Shown here in pieces: positions 8,792-18,283 of a stretch of 64,000 bases of DNA. How positions within the stretch are numbered: position 1 is the first letter of the stretch; every line of letters begins with the position of its first letter. The notes under the pieces were generated by a model. It searched no databases. It saw only the letters and a program-made list of their open reading frames with translations, and was not told where the DNA came from. Location of the stretch: the NCBI RefSeq assembly GCF_016807805.1, contig NZ_CP063362.1, forward strand, positions 124,001 to 188,000, written 5' to 3'. The stretch comes from Xanthobacter dioxanivorans (lineage in GTDB: Bacteria; Pseudomonadota; Alphaproteobacteria; Rhizobiales; Xanthobacteraceae). The translations under genes were made by a program, and so were the position numbers.

Positions 8792-10461
8792 GCGCGCGCG
8801 TATCGGCCCCGAAGGTCGCACGCAAATGGCGGCCGACCATGGGCCTCATCGTCGGCCTGGTCATCCTCACCGCCCTGGCGCTGCCGCTGGCCGGGCTGTT
8901 CTTCTTCCGCATCTACGAGAACCAGCTGATCCGCCAGACGGAGGCGGACCTGATCGGCCAGAGCGCGGTGCTTGCCACCGTGATGGCCCGGGAGATCGCG
9001 GCGCTGCCACCCGGCGTGCCGCTCGGCAGCGCCGAGCCGCCTGCCCCGGCCGAGGCAGACATGCCCTACCGGCCGATCCTGCCGGCGCTCGACCTGGCGC
9101 ACGATCCCATCCTCGACCGCCGGCCGCCTGCCGCGGCGGCGCCCGTGCCGGCCGATCCCGCCTTCGTCGCCCTCGGGGCACGGCTCGCGCCCGATCTCGT
9201 GGCGACGCAGAAGACCACCCTCGCCGGCTTCCGCCTCTTGGACCCGCGTGGCGTTGTGATCGCCGGGCGCGAGGAGTTGGGCCTGTCCCTCGCCCATGTG
9301 GAGGAGGTGGCGGCGGCGCTCGATGGTCGGTTCAGGGCCGTCATGCGCTTGCGGGTCTCGAAGCATGAGCCGCCGCCGCTCTACTCGCTGAGCCGTGGCA
9401 CCTCGGTGCGGCTGTTCGTGGCCATGCCGGTGATCGTGGCGGGGCGCGTCGCCGGCGTGGTCTACGCCTCACGTACGCCCAGCAACGTGTTCAAGAGCTT
9501 CCACGAGGAACGTGGCAAGCTGATAGCCGCCGGGCTGACGATCCTCGCCCTCGCCGCCTTGATCGGCTTCATCTTCCAGCGGGCCATCACCCGGCCCATC
9601 CGCGAGCTGATGAAGCGGACGGAGGCCATCGGGCGGGGCGACCGCGTGGCCCTCACGCCGCTGGCCCATCACGGCACCGCCGAATTCGCCGCCCTGTCCC
9701 AAGGCTTCCTCGACACCGCGCAGGCCCTGCAGGACCGTTCTGACTTCATCGCCACCTTCGCCGCCCATGTCTCGCACGAGCTGAAATCGCCGCTCACCGC
9801 CATCAAGGGCGCGGCCGAGCTGCTGCGAGACGATCTCGACGCGGGCACACCCGGCATGGACCGCGCCGACCGGCGCCGCTTCCTCGACAACATCGTCTCG
9901 GACACCGGGCGCCTCACCACCATCGTCCAGCGCCTGCGGGAGCTGGCGCGGGCGGAGGGGGTGCCGACCGCAGGCGCAACCACCCTCACCGCTACCGTCG
10001 CCGACCTGCGCTCGGGCTTCGCCACGCTGAAGATCCAGACTGAGGGCGCCGTGTCCGAGCCGGTCCGCATCTCCCCGGAGAATGCCCGCATCGTCCTCTC
10101 CCACCTCGCCGACAATGCCCTGCGCCACGGGGCGCGCTCCCTCGCCATATCCGCCCATCGCGAGGCCGACAGGCTGCGCGTGAGCGTGCGCGACGACGGG
10201 CCCGGCATCTCCGCCGCCAACCGCGGAAAGGTCTTCGAGAGCTTCTTCACCACCCGGCGGGACAGCGGAGGCACCGGCATGGGCCTGTCCATCGTGCGGG
10301 CCATGCTGGAGGCCCATGGCGGCAGCATCGTGCTGGGAGGAAGCGACGGCGCCGCGGAGGGCGCAACCTTTGTTCTCTCGATCCCGCTTGCTCCTCAATC
10401 CAGCGCATCGGCCGCACGAGGGCGCATGATTCCGGCAGAGGGTAAAGGACACCGCGAATGA
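8773..10461 (+). CDS. Sensor histidine kinase with HAMP domain
   Basis: A 562-residue membrane kinase. A first membrane helix (about residues 23-45) is followed by a periplasmic sensor region of about 200 residues rich in Ala and Pro, a second helix (about 245-267), a HAMP linker, the dimerisation/phosphotransfer helix with H335 in HVSHELKSPL, and a C-terminal ATPase domain with N, G1 (DDGPGIS) and G2 (GGTGMGLSI) boxes. It pairs with the overlapping response regulator. The domain order resembles CreC, but the sensor region is not recognisable and the signal is unknown. The operon includes the upstream DUF4173 gene. Confidence 0.92.
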   Translation: MPGRAVSARVSAPKVARKWRPTMGLIVGLVILTALALPLAGLFFFRIYENQLIRQTEADLIGQSAVLATVMAREIAALPPGVPLGSAEPPAPAEADMPYRPILPALDLAHDPILDRRPPAAAAPVPADPAFVALGARLAPDLVATQKTTLAGFRLLDPRGVVIAGREELGLSLAHVEEVAAALDGRFRAVMRLRVSKHEPPPLYSLSRGTSVRLFVAMPVIVAGRVAGVVYASRTPSNVFKSFHEERGKLIAAGLTILALAALIGFIFQRAITRPIRELMKRTEAIGRGDRVALTPLAHHGTAEFAALSQGFLDTAQALQDRSDFIATFAAHVSHELKSPLTAIKGAAELLRDDLDAGTPGMDRADRRRFLDNIVSDTGRLTTIVQRLRELARAEGVPTAGATTLTATVADLRSGFATLKIQTEGAVSEPVRISPENARIVLSHLADNALRHGARSLAISAHREADRLRVSVRDDGPGISAANRGKVFESFFTTRRDSGGTGMGLSIVRAMLEAHGGSIVLGGSDGAAEGATFVLSIPLAPQSSASAARGRMIPAEGKGHRE

Positions 10462-10676
10462 TGCAGCCGTTGCCCTGATCGGGGCGCGGCCCTCATCATC
10501 TGGTCCTGAAAGCGGTAGCTCAGATACCGCGATAACCGGTCGGGCATTGCCGGTGGAACGTCAGATGGCGCAAGCGCATTCTATGCTCGTGGTGTCGCCG
10601 AGGCTGACTGCGAACGCGCCCGGAGCGCGGGGGAAATCCGGGCCGCAATCGGCTTCAAAACCCGAAAGGACAAGCA

Positions 10677-11156
10677 ATGGCAACGGCAAAGAACACGATC
10701 TGCCTGTGGTACGACAAGGACGCCGAGGCTGCCGCCCGCTTCTACGCCGAGACCTTTCCGAACAGCTCGGTGAGCGCCGTCCACCGTGCTCCCAGCGACT
10801 ACCCGTCCGGCAAGGCGGGCGACGTGCTGACGGTCGAATTCACAGTCGCCGGCGTCCCCTGTCTCGGCCTCAATGGCGGGCCCGTGTTCAAACATAACGA
10901 AGCCTTCTCATTCCAGATCGCCACCGACGACCAGCAGGAGACCGACCGCTACTGGAACGCCATCGTCGACAATGGCGGCCAGGAAAGTGCGTGCGGTTGG
11001 TGCAAGGACAAATGGGGCATCTCCTGGCAAATCACGCCACGCGTGCTGACCGAGGCGCTGGCTGCCGGCGGCGATGAAGCAAAGCGCGCGTTTGCCGCGA
11101 TGATGAACATGAAGAAAATCGATGTCGCCGGGATCGAGGCGGCGCGGCGCGGCTGA
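10677..11156 (+). CDS. PhnB-like VOC family protein
   Basis: A 159-residue protein of the PhnB/glyoxalase-like VOC fold, recognisable from the ICLWYDKDAEAAARFYAETFPNS start and the GGPVFKHNEAFSFQIATDDQ and CGWCKDKWGISWQITPR segments. The family is often annotated as 3-demethylubiquinone methyltransferase-like, but it has no methyltransferase fold and its function is generally unknown. An AAAGGA ribosome-binding site precedes ATG 10677. It stands alone, convergent with the maiA gene, with no evident operon partner. Confidence 0.8.
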   Translation: MATAKNTICLWYDKDAEAAARFYAETFPNSSVSAVHRAPSDYPSGKAGDVLTVEFTVAGVPCLGLNGGPVFKHNEAFSFQIATDDQQETDRYWNAIVDNGGQESACGWCKDKWGISWQITPRVLTEALAAGGDEAKRAFAAMMNMKKIDVAGIEAARRG

Positions 11157-11322
11157 CGGTCATGGGTTGCCCCTTCGCTGCCGCCGGCCATGCCTGCTTC
11201 CGGCAAGCTTGCGCGCACGCTGGCGGGCAGGACGGACCCATGAAGCCGGCCCAATGGCATCGTCGATGCGAGGGTCCTTGCTCCGCTCGCATTGGCATTG
11301 CAAAGGCGTCAGCGGTGAACGC

Positions 11323-11958
11323 TCATTCCGCATCGGCCTGATGCGCAGGATGGGCCGTCCGGAAGGCCGGGTGCTCCGCGGCGAGGGCGTCGACGCGCAG
11401 GATGCGCGGATAGGCGTCGAGCGGAACATTGAAGCGGCGTGCCGAGAACACCTGGGGAATGAGATAGATGTCGGCGAGGCCGGGCTCCGGCCCGAAGCAG
11501 TAGCCCTCGGCGCCGATCCATTGCTCCACGGCCCTGAATCCCGCATGGATCCAGCGGGCGATCCAGGCCGAGACATCCTCCTCCGTGTGTCCCAGCTCCC
11601 GGCGCAGGACGTTGAGCGGAGAAACATTGTTCAACGGGTGGATGTCGCAGCCGATGATGGCGGCCACGGCGCGCACCTGCGCCCGCCCTTCCAGGGATGC
11701 AGGCAGCAGCGGGGGACGCGGGAAGGCCTCGTCGAGATATTCGAGGATGGCGGGGGACTGGATGAGCACCGTGCCGTCGTCGAGCACCAGGGTCGGCACG
11801 CGACCCGTCGGGTTGAGGGCGAGATAGGCGGGTGAGAACTGCTCGCCGCCCCCCCGCACCAGGTGGATGGGCCATTGCTCGCAGGAGATGCCCTTCAAGG
11901 CGAGGGCGATCCGCACCCGGTAGGACGAGGTGGAGCGGAAATAGCCGTAGAGCCGCAT
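11323..11958 (-). CDS. maiA: Maleylacetoacetate isomerase (zeta-class glutathione transferase)
   Basis: A 211-residue zeta-class GST with the catalytic-loop motif YFRSTSSYRVRIALALKGI at residues 4-22, the thioredoxin-fold N-domain (VPTLVLDDGTVLIQSPAILEYLDE) and an all-helical C-domain. It isomerises maleylacetoacetate to fumarylacetoacetate with glutathione, the middle step between homogentisate dioxygenase and fumarylacetoacetase. ATG 11958 follows a GAGGG site and lies five bases after the fahA stop, so the two are cotranscribed. The C-terminus ends in a short run of acidic and polar residues. Confidence 0.93.
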   Translation of the reverse strand: MRLYGYFRSTSSYRVRIALALKGISCEQWPIHLVRGGGEQFSPAYLALNPTGRVPTLVLDDGTVLIQSPAILEYLDEAFPRPPLLPASLEGRAQVRAVAAIIGCDIHPLNNVSPLNVLRRELGHTEEDVSAWIARWIHAGFRAVEQWIGAEGYCFGPEPGLADIYLIPQVFSARRFNVPLDAYPRILRVDALAAEHPAFRTAHPAHQADAE

Positions 11959-11963
11959 GGCCC

Positions 11964-13276
11964 TCACCGCACCGGCAGAATGGTGCCCCGGCATTCGCCG
12001 AAGCCGATGGGGGCAAAGCCCTCGCGCCGGGCGGTACCGCGGATGACCACGGTGTCGCCGTCCTCCAGGAAGCGCCGCGTCTCCCCGATTCCAGCGCGAT
12101 GGGTGCCTTGCCTCCCTGCGTCAGCTCCAGCAGGCTGCCGAAGCTGCCCGGGGCGGTGCCGGAGATGGTGCCGGTGCCGAGCAGGTCGCCGGGAGACAGG
12201 TTGCACCCCCCCGAGGTGTGGTGGGCGACGAACTGGGCGAAGGTCCAGTAGAGGTCGCGGGTGGAGCCCACCGAAAGGCGGTGCGGCGGCAGGCCCTTCG
12301 CTTTCAGCCCCTCGGTCTCCAGCAGCACTTCAAGGGTGACGTCGAGGGCGCCCCGCGCCTGGTCCTCGGCATCGAGCAGGTAAGGCAGCGGCGCCGGGTC
12401 GCCTTCGGGCCGCGACGGCTGGGCGATGCGGAACGGGGCGAGGGCCTCGGGCGTCACCACCCAGGGCGAGATCGTGGAGGCGAAGTTCTTGGCGAGGAAC
12501 GGGCCGAGCGGCTGGTATTCCCACGCCTGGATGTCGCGGGCCGACCAGTCGTTGAGCAAACAGAAGCCAGCGATGTGGCTGCCCGCCCCGGCGATGGGGA
12601 TCGGCTCGCCCAGCTCGTTGCCCGGCCCGACGAAGATACCCAGCTCCAGCTCGTAATCGAGGTTGCGGGCCGGCCCGAAGGTGGGCACCGCTTCGTCGGG
12701 CCGCTTGCGCTGGCCGTTGGGCCGGCGCACGTCGAAGCCCGAAGGGCGGATGGAGGAGGCCCGCCCGTGATAGCCGATGGGCACGTATTTGTAGTTGGGC
12801 AAAAGTGGATTGTCCGGGCGGAACAGCTTGCCCACATTGGTGGCGTGCGAGATGCCCGCATAGAAATCGGTGTAGTCGGCGATGACCGCGGGCAGGTGCA
12901 TCCGGCAGTCTGCAGCCCGATGGAGCAGCGTGCCGGCAAGGGCTTCAACCGCCACGCGGTCGGGGCCCTTCGCATCGAGGATGTCCGCGAGCCGCGCCCG
13001 CAACGCCACCCGATGCCCGGTGCCGAGGGCAAACAGCGGATTGAGGCTCGGCCCTGCCGCGGCCTGCGCCACTTCCTTCGCCAATCCCTCGAACAGCCCG
13101 GCCGCAAGGCCGGCCGGCAAGTCGAAGATCTCGTCGCCGATGGCGACGCCCCCGCGGGGTCCCCCGTCCGCCGGACTGAAGATGCCGAGGGGCAGGTTCT
13201 GGAGGGGGAAGGCGGGATGCCCGTTGGCCGTGGAGACCCAGCTGGTGCGGTCGGGGGCGTGGGTTGCGTCGATCAT
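11964..13276 (-). pseudogene. fahA: Fumarylacetoacetase, frameshifted near the C-terminus
   Basis: The frame from ATG 13276 encodes a clear fumarylacetoacetase (SFFDYADFY-like IADYTDFYAGISHATNVG, PIGYHGRASS, LDYELELGIFVG, FLLNDWSARDIQAWE-type core). It leaves frame after about 395 residues. The expected end (ETRRFLEDGDTVVIRG, then GFGECRGTILPVR) continues in the adjacent frame and stops at 11964. Adding one C to the CCCC run at 12083-12086 restores a 437-residue protein of normal length. The enzyme hydrolyses fumarylacetoacetate to fumarate and acetoacetate. Without it homogentisate catabolism would be blocked and toxic intermediate would build up, so an assembly error is at least as likely as a true mutation. 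Confidence 0.85.
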
Positions 13277-13364
13277 GGAGGGTTCCGAAACGGGAGGGGC
13301 AGAAAATCGAAAGCTCGCGCGCCGACAAAGGCTGGCGCGGGCGCCGATCAATCTCGAATGCGCG

Positions 13365-14726
13365 CTACCATGCGTTCCGGCGGGTGGGATCGAAGCGCTT
13401 CTTGAGGCCCGCCCAGCAGTCCACATAGTTCGCCTGCAGCTGCGGCACGCCGGCCGCATAGGCGGTCACGCGCTGGGGCAGGCGCGTCTCGAACATGAAG
13501 GCGAGTGTGTTCTCCAGCTTCACTGGTGTCTGCGCGCCGGTGGAGGCGTGCTCGAACGCCTGCTCGTCCGGCCCGTGGGGCAGCATCAGATTGTGCAGGG
13601 AGAAGCCACCCGGCGCGAAGCCCGCGGGCTTCGCGTCGTACACGCCATAGATGAGGCCCATGAATTCGGACATGATGTTGCGGTGGTACCACGGCGGACG
13701 GAAGGTGTTCTCCGCCACCATCCAGCGCTCGGGGAAGATCACGAAATCGATGTTGGCCGTGCCCGGCGTGCCGGAGGGCGAGGTGAGCACGGTGAAGATG
13801 GACGGGTCCGGGTGGTCGAACAGCAGCGCGCCCACCGGCGAGAAGTGCCGCAGGTCGTATTTGTAGGGGGCGTAATTGCCGTGCCAGGCCACCACGTCGA
13901 GGGGTGACTGGCCGATCTCGGTCACGTGCAGCTCCCCGCCCCATTTCACATAGAGGAGGGAGGCCTCCTCCTTGTCCTCATAGGCGGCGACGGGGGTGAG
14001 GAAATCGCGCGGGTTGGCGAGGCAGTTGGCGCCGATGGGGCCGCGATCCGGCAGGGTGAAGGTGGCGCCGTAATTCTCGCACACATAGGCGCGGGCCGGC
14101 CCGTCGATCAGCTCCACCTTGAAGATGACGCCGCGCTGGATGAGGCAGATCTCGCCGGGCGCGATGTCGATGACGCCGAACTCGGTACGGAAGCGCAAGG
14201 CGCCTTCCTGCGCCACCACCAGCAGCTCGCCATCGGCATTGAAGAAATATTCGTTCTCCATGGAGGCGGTGACGAAGGCCATGTGCGCCGCCATGCCGCC
14301 TTGGCTGTCGACGTCGCCGGCGGTCGTGATGGTGCGCAGGCCGGCAATGAAGGTGAGCTTCTCCTGCGGCAGCGGAATGGCACTCCAGCGATACTGTCCG
14401 AGCGCGATGTCGCTTTCGTCACGGGCCATCGGGGCGGTACGGATGAAGCCCTTATCCACCCTGTGATACCGGCCCGAATGCTTCACCGCGGGGCGGATCC
14501 GGTAGAGCCAGGAGCGCTCGTTCACCGCCTGCGGCGCGGTGAAGGGCGAGCCCGAGAGCTGCTCGGCATAAAGCCCGTAATTGATCTTCTGCGGAGAGTT
14601 GCGGCCGATGGGCAGGGTGCCGTCCAGCGCCTCGGTTTCAAAGGAATTGCCGAAGCCGGACATGTAGCCGGGCACGAGAGCGCTCGACCTTGTTCCTTCG
14701 AGAGTGGGTTGGGGCAGAATGTTCAT
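13365..14726 (-). CDS. hmgA: Homogentisate 1,2-dioxygenase
   Basis: A 453-residue protein matching homogentisate 1,2-dioxygenase along its whole length ([19 protein letters not shown] at the N-terminus, [12 protein letters not shown], and the iron-binding region around [17 protein letters not shown] and [17 protein letters not shown]). It opens the homogentisate ring with oxygen to give maleylacetoacetate, using non-haem Fe(II). fahA starts 88 bases downstream and maiA follows, so this is the complete central pathway. The gene is divergent from a MarR-type regulator with only 56 bases between starts, which implies shared control. Confidence 0.97.
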   Translation of the reverse strand: MNILPQPTLEGTRSSALVPGYMSGFGNSFETEALDGTLPIGRNSPQKINYGLYAEQLSGSPFTAPQAVNERSWLYRIRPAVKHSGRYHRVDKGFIRTAPMARDESDIALGQYRWSAIPLPQEKLTFIAGLRTITTAGDVDSQGGMAAHMAFVTASMENEYFFNADGELLVVAQEGALRFRTEFGVIDIAPGEICLIQRGVIFKVELIDGPARAYVCENYGATFTLPDRGPIGANCLANPRDFLTPVAAYEDKEEASLLYVKWGGELHVTEIGQSPLDVVAWHGNYAPYKYDLRHFSPVGALLFDHPDPSIFTVLTSPSGTPGTANIDFVIFPERWMVAENTFRPPWYHRNIMSEFMGLIYGVYDAKPAGFAPGGFSLHNLMLPHGPDEQAFEHASTGAQTPVKLENTLAFMFETRLPQRVTAYAAGVPQLQANYVDCWAGLKKRFDPTRRNAW

Positions 14727-14782
14727 GATGGCCTCCCGAAACTGGTTGCGAGCATGACGGTTGAAAATGTAACTAACAAGCC
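14727..14782. promoter_or_regulatory. Divergent hmgA/MarR control region
   Basis: This 56-base gap separates the start codons of hmgA and the MarR gene. It holds TGGTTGCGA, also found in the 17.7 kb MarR control region, and an imperfect palindrome TGTAACTAACA immediately before the MarR start. A MarR dimer bound here would block both promoters until an aromatic ligand is present. The assignment rests on position and weak symmetry. Confidence 0.4.
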
Positions 14783-15268
14783 ATGCGCACTCTCGACCTC
14801 GAAGTATTCCTGCCCTACCGGCTGAACCGTGTGGCGACTGCCGTCTCCGAGCAGCTGCGTGAGGTCTATGGCCGCAAGTTCGGCCTCACCATTCCCGAAT
14901 GGCGCGTGCTGGCGACCCTCGCCCAGTTTCCCCGCAGCACGGCGAAGGCGGCGGGCCGGCACGCGCGGCTGCACAAGACCAAAGTGAGCCGGGCGGTCCA
15001 GGCGCTCGAGGAGCGGCGCTGGCTCGCCCGCAGCGAAAACCCGGATGACCGGCGCGAGGAATTCCTCGCCTTGACGGCAACGGGCCTGCAGGCCTACGGC
15101 GCCATCGTCCCGGACATGACCGCGTTCGAGGCGCGCCTGCTGGCCTCGCTCGGGCCGGACGGCACGCGCGCGGTGCTGCACGCGCTCGACCGGCTGGAAG
15201 ACGTGCTGGAGCTCGGCGGCGGACGCCCGGGCCCCGCGCCTGCGGGGGGCCCGGAGCAAGAGCCGTAA
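14783..15268 (+). CDS. MarR-family transcriptional regulator, probably of the hmg operon
   Basis: A 161-residue MarR protein: N-terminal dimerisation helix ([19 protein letters not shown]), winged helix ([48 protein letters not shown] wing) and C-terminal helix. The tail from about residue 148 is Gly/Pro rich. MarR proteins of this type usually repress aromatic catabolism and release DNA when they bind the substrate. It is divergent from hmgA. Two more MarR genes with a closely similar EWRVLA helix lie within 4 kb, suggesting duplicated regulators. Confidence 0.88.
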   Translation: MRTLDLEVFLPYRLNRVATAVSEQLREVYGRKFGLTIPEWRVLATLAQFPRSTAKAAGRHARLHKTKVSRAVQALEERRWLARSENPDDRREEFLALTATGLQAYGAIVPDMTAFEARLLASLGPDGTRAVLHALDRLEDVLELGGGRPGPAPAGGPEQEP

Positions 15269-15275
15269 GCAGGGC

Positions 15276-16520
15276 TCAGGATTTGCCCAGCAGGCACCCC
15301 GTCTCGCCGGCGGGACGGAACACCTCTGCCGCGGGCAGCGTGGTGACCGGCTTGTAATAGTCCCACGGAGCCTTGCTCTCGGCGGGGCTCTTCACCTCGT
15401 AGAGGGTGAGGTCGTACAGCACGCGCCCGTCCGCCCGGATGGATGCGGCGTGACCGAAATAGTCCACCGGCAGGCGCCGCATCTCGGCATTGACCTTGCC
15501 CGCCTCATCGGTACCCGAGGCGGCCACGGCGCTGAGGTAATGGGTGATCGAGGCATAGACCGAAGCCTGCTGCTTGGTGGGCATCCGGCCCATCTTGGCG
15601 AAGAAGCGCTTCGCGAAAGCGCGGGCCTTGTCGTTCTGGTCCCAGTAGAAGCCGGTGGTGACGCGCAGGCCCTTGGCCAGTGGCAGGCCGATGGCGTGCA
15701 CATCGGTGATGAAGACCAGGAAGCCGGCCACCTTCTGCCCTCCAGAGGTAATGCCGAACTCTGCCGCCTGCTTGATGGAATTGGTGGTGTCCCCGCCGAC
15801 ATTGGCAAGGCCCACCACTTCGGCCTTGGAGGCCTGGGCCTGGATGAGGAAGGATGAGAAATCGGCGGTGCCAAGGGGATGGCGCGTGGCGCCGAGCACC
15901 TTGCCGCCGGCCGCGGTGACCGCCGCCGACGCGTCGCGCTCCATGGCGTGGCCGAAGGAATAGTCCACGGTGAGGAAGAACCAGGTCTTGCCGCCGGCGG
16001 CGGTCACCGCCCGCCCGGTGGCATTGGCCAGGGCATAGGTGTCGTCCGCCCAATGGGTGGAATAGGGAGAGCAGGCCTTGCCGGTGAGATCGGAGACGGC
16101 GGCACCGGAGATCAGCAGGGTTTTCTTCCGCTCGCGAGCAATCTCCTGCGCGGCCAGCGCAACGGAGCTGACCGGCAGATCGGCCACCGCGTCCACGCCG
16201 CCCTCGTCGAACCATTTGCGCAGTGTCGCGCCACCGATGTCCGCCTTGTTCTGGTGATCCCCGGCGATGATCTCGATGGGAACGCCAGCGACCTTGCCGC
16301 CGAAATCCTCCGCGGCAAGCTGGGCAGCCACCACCGACCCCTTGCCTCCGATGTCAGCGAACTGCCCGCCCATGTCGCCGAGCACGCCGATGCGCACCAC
16401 GGTGTCGGAGATCTGGGCACGGGCGCTGGCCGGCAACAGAACCGACGTGGCGAGAATGACCGAAGTGGCGAGCTTGCAAAGCCTCACCCGCACCCGGCGC
16501 GATTGATCCGTCCGTTGCAT
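15276..16520 (-). CDS. ABC transporter solute-binding protein, branched-chain amino acid/aromatic type
   Basis: A 414-residue periplasmic protein. A signal peptide (residues 1-37, ending LLPASARAQ) is followed by the type I binding fold typical of Liv-type receptors (VVRIGVLGDMGGQFADIGG, IEIIAGDHQNKADIG, VDYSFGHAMERD). ATG 16520 follows an AGGGAGGAAG site. It is an orphan: no permease or ATPase is adjacent, but a full Liv-type importer lies at 24.7-29.3 kb, so it may supply a second receptor to it. It follows the MBL-fold gene by 107 bases on the same strand and probably binds an aromatic acid. Confidence 0.9.
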   Translation of the reverse strand: MQRTDQSRRVRVRLCKLATSVILATSVLLPASARAQISDTVVRIGVLGDMGGQFADIGGKGSVVAAQLAAEDFGGKVAGVPIEIIAGDHQNKADIGGATLRKWFDEGGVDAVADLPVSSVALAAQEIARERKKTLLISGAAVSDLTGKACSPYSTHWADDTYALANATGRAVTAAGGKTWFFLTVDYSFGHAMERDASAAVTAAGGKVLGATRHPLGTADFSSFLIQAQASKAEVVGLANVGGDTTNSIKQAAEFGITSGGQKVAGFLVFITDVHAIGLPLAKGLRVTTGFYWDQNDKARAFAKRFFAKMGRMPTKQQASVYASITHYLSAVAASGTDEAGKVNAEMRRLPVDYFGHAASIRADGRVLYDLTLYEVKSPAESKAPWDYYKPVTTLPAAEVFRPAGETGCLLGKS

Positions 16521-16627
16521 GTTCTTCCTCCCTTGGGCGCGCGGCATCGCTCCCTGCGACGCAGCGCGGGTTGGTTCTTTCTTCTTGTCGAGACCTTGGC
16601 GCCGCCGTTCGCTGGCGGCGCCCGCTT

Positions 16628-17602
16628 TCAGCCCTCGAGGGCGCTCCACATCTCGATGTCGCGCTCGGCGGTCCAGATCCGCGGCGTGTCGATGCCCTGC
16701 GCCTCGTCATAGGCCCGGGAGATGTCGAACGGCATGCAGTGGTCGAAGATGACCCAGTGCCCGTACTTCGGCCGCATCTGCCGCATGGCCTCGGCATAGA
16801 CGGTCTTCAGATCGTGGCCGGCCTTCACCCCCGCCTCGGCGATGGCGAAGGCATCGCGCAGGAAGGCGCGGGTCTCGTCCAGCCCCGCCTTGATCTGCGC
16901 GGGGGTGACGAGGGCCTCGCCGCGGCCCGGCACCAGCTTTTCGGCGGAAAGCGTTTCCAGCCGGTCGAGGGTCGACGGCCAGTCGCGGAAATGGGCGTCG
17001 CCGCAATAGGGCGTGGCGCCGAATTCCACGAGGTCGCCGGAGAACAGCACCTTCTCCTTCGGCAGCCAGGCGACGGTGTCGCCGCGGGTGTGGCCGCGCC
17101 CCGCATGGATGATGCGCACCTCGCGCGATCCGAGCCACAGCGTCATTTCCTGGTGGAAGGTGACGGTGGGCCAGGTGAGGCCCGGAATGGTCTCCCGCGC
17201 CCGGAACAGGCGGGGAAAGCGCTGGATCTCGGACGCCATGTCCTGCGCCCCGCGCTCGACGATCATGTCGCGGGTCACGTCGCTGGCGATGACGTTGACA
17301 CGCTCCTCGAAGCCCGCCGCCCCCAGCACGCGCACGGCGTGGTAGTGGGTGAGGAGGATGTGGCGGATGGGCTTGTCGGTGATGGTGCGGATGCACGCCA
17401 CCAGTTCCTGCGCCATCACCGGCGTCGCTCGCGCATCGATGACGAGCACGCTGTCGTCGCCGATGACGACGCCGGAATTGGGATCGCCCTCGGCGGTGAG
17501 GGCGAAGACGCCGTCCGCGAGCTCGGTGAAGGTTTCCTTCTTCTCGACGAGATCGGCCTGGCTCGCAAAAACCTTGGCCGCAGTTCCTGAAGCGGTGCTC
17601 AC
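16628..17602 (-). CDS. MBL-fold hydrolase with an altered metal site
   Basis: A 324-residue metallo-beta-lactamase-fold protein (GVFALTAEGDPNSGVVIGDD start, later AGRGHTRGDTVAWL and VLFSGDLVEFG). The usual HxHxDH motif reads THYHAVRVLG, so the Asp and last His that bind the second metal are absent, while the downstream His and Asp are present. I believe a branch of the family shares this THYHAV version, so it need not be decay. The reaction is unknown; the context (aromatic catabolism, MarR regulators) suggests hydrolysis of a lactone or thioester intermediate. It is divergent from the MarR gene at 17.8 kb. Confidence 0.78.
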   Translation of the reverse strand: MSTASGTAAKVFASQADLVEKKETFTELADGVFALTAEGDPNSGVVIGDDSVLVIDARATPVMAQELVACIRTITDKPIRHILLTHYHAVRVLGAAGFEERVNVIASDVTRDMIVERGAQDMASEIQRFPRLFRARETIPGLTWPTVTFHQEMTLWLGSREVRIIHAGRGHTRGDTVAWLPKEKVLFSGDLVEFGATPYCGDAHFRDWPSTLDRLETLSAEKLVPGRGEALVTPAQIKAGLDETRAFLRDAFAIAEAGVKAGHDLKTVYAEAMRQMRPKYGHWVIFDHCMPFDISRAYDEAQGIDTPRIWTAERDIEMWSALEG

Positions 17603-17710
17603 GCGGTCGTCCTCCCGTTCGGGTGTAAGGCACGCCGGAACGGATCGGACCGGGTCACTTGAACCCGAGGTCCGCCGGACGCTTCCTTGATCCCCAACAG
17701 TTTGATATAG

Positions 17711-17757
17711 CGCAATTGGTTGCGACTGAGACGATGTTATACAGTTGCAACTGCAAC
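17711..17757. promoter_or_regulatory. Palindromes between the MBL-fold and MarR genes
   Basis: Two symmetrical elements lie in the roughly 200-base divergent region. CGCAATTGGTTGCG at 17711-17724 has five-base perfect arms. GTTGCAACTGCAAC at 17744-17757 has six-base perfect arms and overlaps the perfect 12-base palindrome CAGTTGCAACTG (17742-17753). Both suit a MarR dimer controlling the genes on either side. The surrounding sequence is AT-richer than the coding DNA. Confidence 0.5.
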
Positions 17758-17806
17758 AGTCAAGGGCCGGATGGCGGCCTGGATGGAAAGGTGCGGGTCG
17801 CGAACC

Positions 17807-18274
17807 ATGTCAAAGCGCAAGGTGGAGCGATTGAACCTGCTGAAATTCATGCCGTTCCGGCTCAACCGGCTGGCAGCGGAATTCTCCAACGCGCTGGCCA
17901 TGGAATACATGGCCCGCTTCGGCATCGACATTCCCGAATGGCGGGTGCTCGCGACGCTGGGCCTGCACGATGAGCCGCGCAGTGCCCAATATGTGGTCCG
18001 CTGCACCCGCACGCACAAATCCCGCATCAGCCGGGCGGTGGGCGCGCTGGTGACGCTCGGCTGCGTCGCCCGCCTGGAGAGCACGGATGACCGCCGCGAA
18101 GTGATGCTCGAACTCACGCCCAAGGGGCGGGCCATCTACAACGAGCTCGTGCCGCTGCTGCTGAAGCGCGAGGAGGCGATCCTCGCCTGCCTCACGCAGG
18201 AGGAGCGGGCCCAGCTCGATCACCTCATGGACAAGCTAGAGAAGAGCTTCGATCTCGTGCAGTGCGCGGACTGA
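17807..18274 (+). CDS. MarR-family transcriptional regulator
   Basis: A 155-residue MarR protein with dimerisation helix (FMPFRLNRLAAEFSNALAMEYM), recognition region ([45 protein letters not shown]) and wing (STDDRREVMLELT). ATG 17807 (MSKRKVERL) is chosen on family length; in-frame ATGs at 17771 and 17783 are possible. It is divergent from the MBL-fold gene and meets the next MarR gene tail to tail with nine bases between. Most likely it represses the MBL-fold/binding-protein operon and itself; the ligand is unknown. Confidence 0.87.
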   Translation: MSKRKVERLNLLKFMPFRLNRLAAEFSNALAMEYMARFGIDIPEWRVLATLGLHDEPRSAQYVVRCTRTHKSRISRAVGALVTLGCVARLESTDDRREVMLELTPKGRAIYNELVPLLLKREEAILACLTQEERAQLDHLMDKLEKSFDLVQCAD

Positions 18275-18283
18275 AGCCGGACA

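Noticed and set aside
8096..10461. creBC two-component system
   Set aside because: Domain order fits, but the sensor region is not recognisably CreC, no creD follows, and many OmpR-type pairs look alike.
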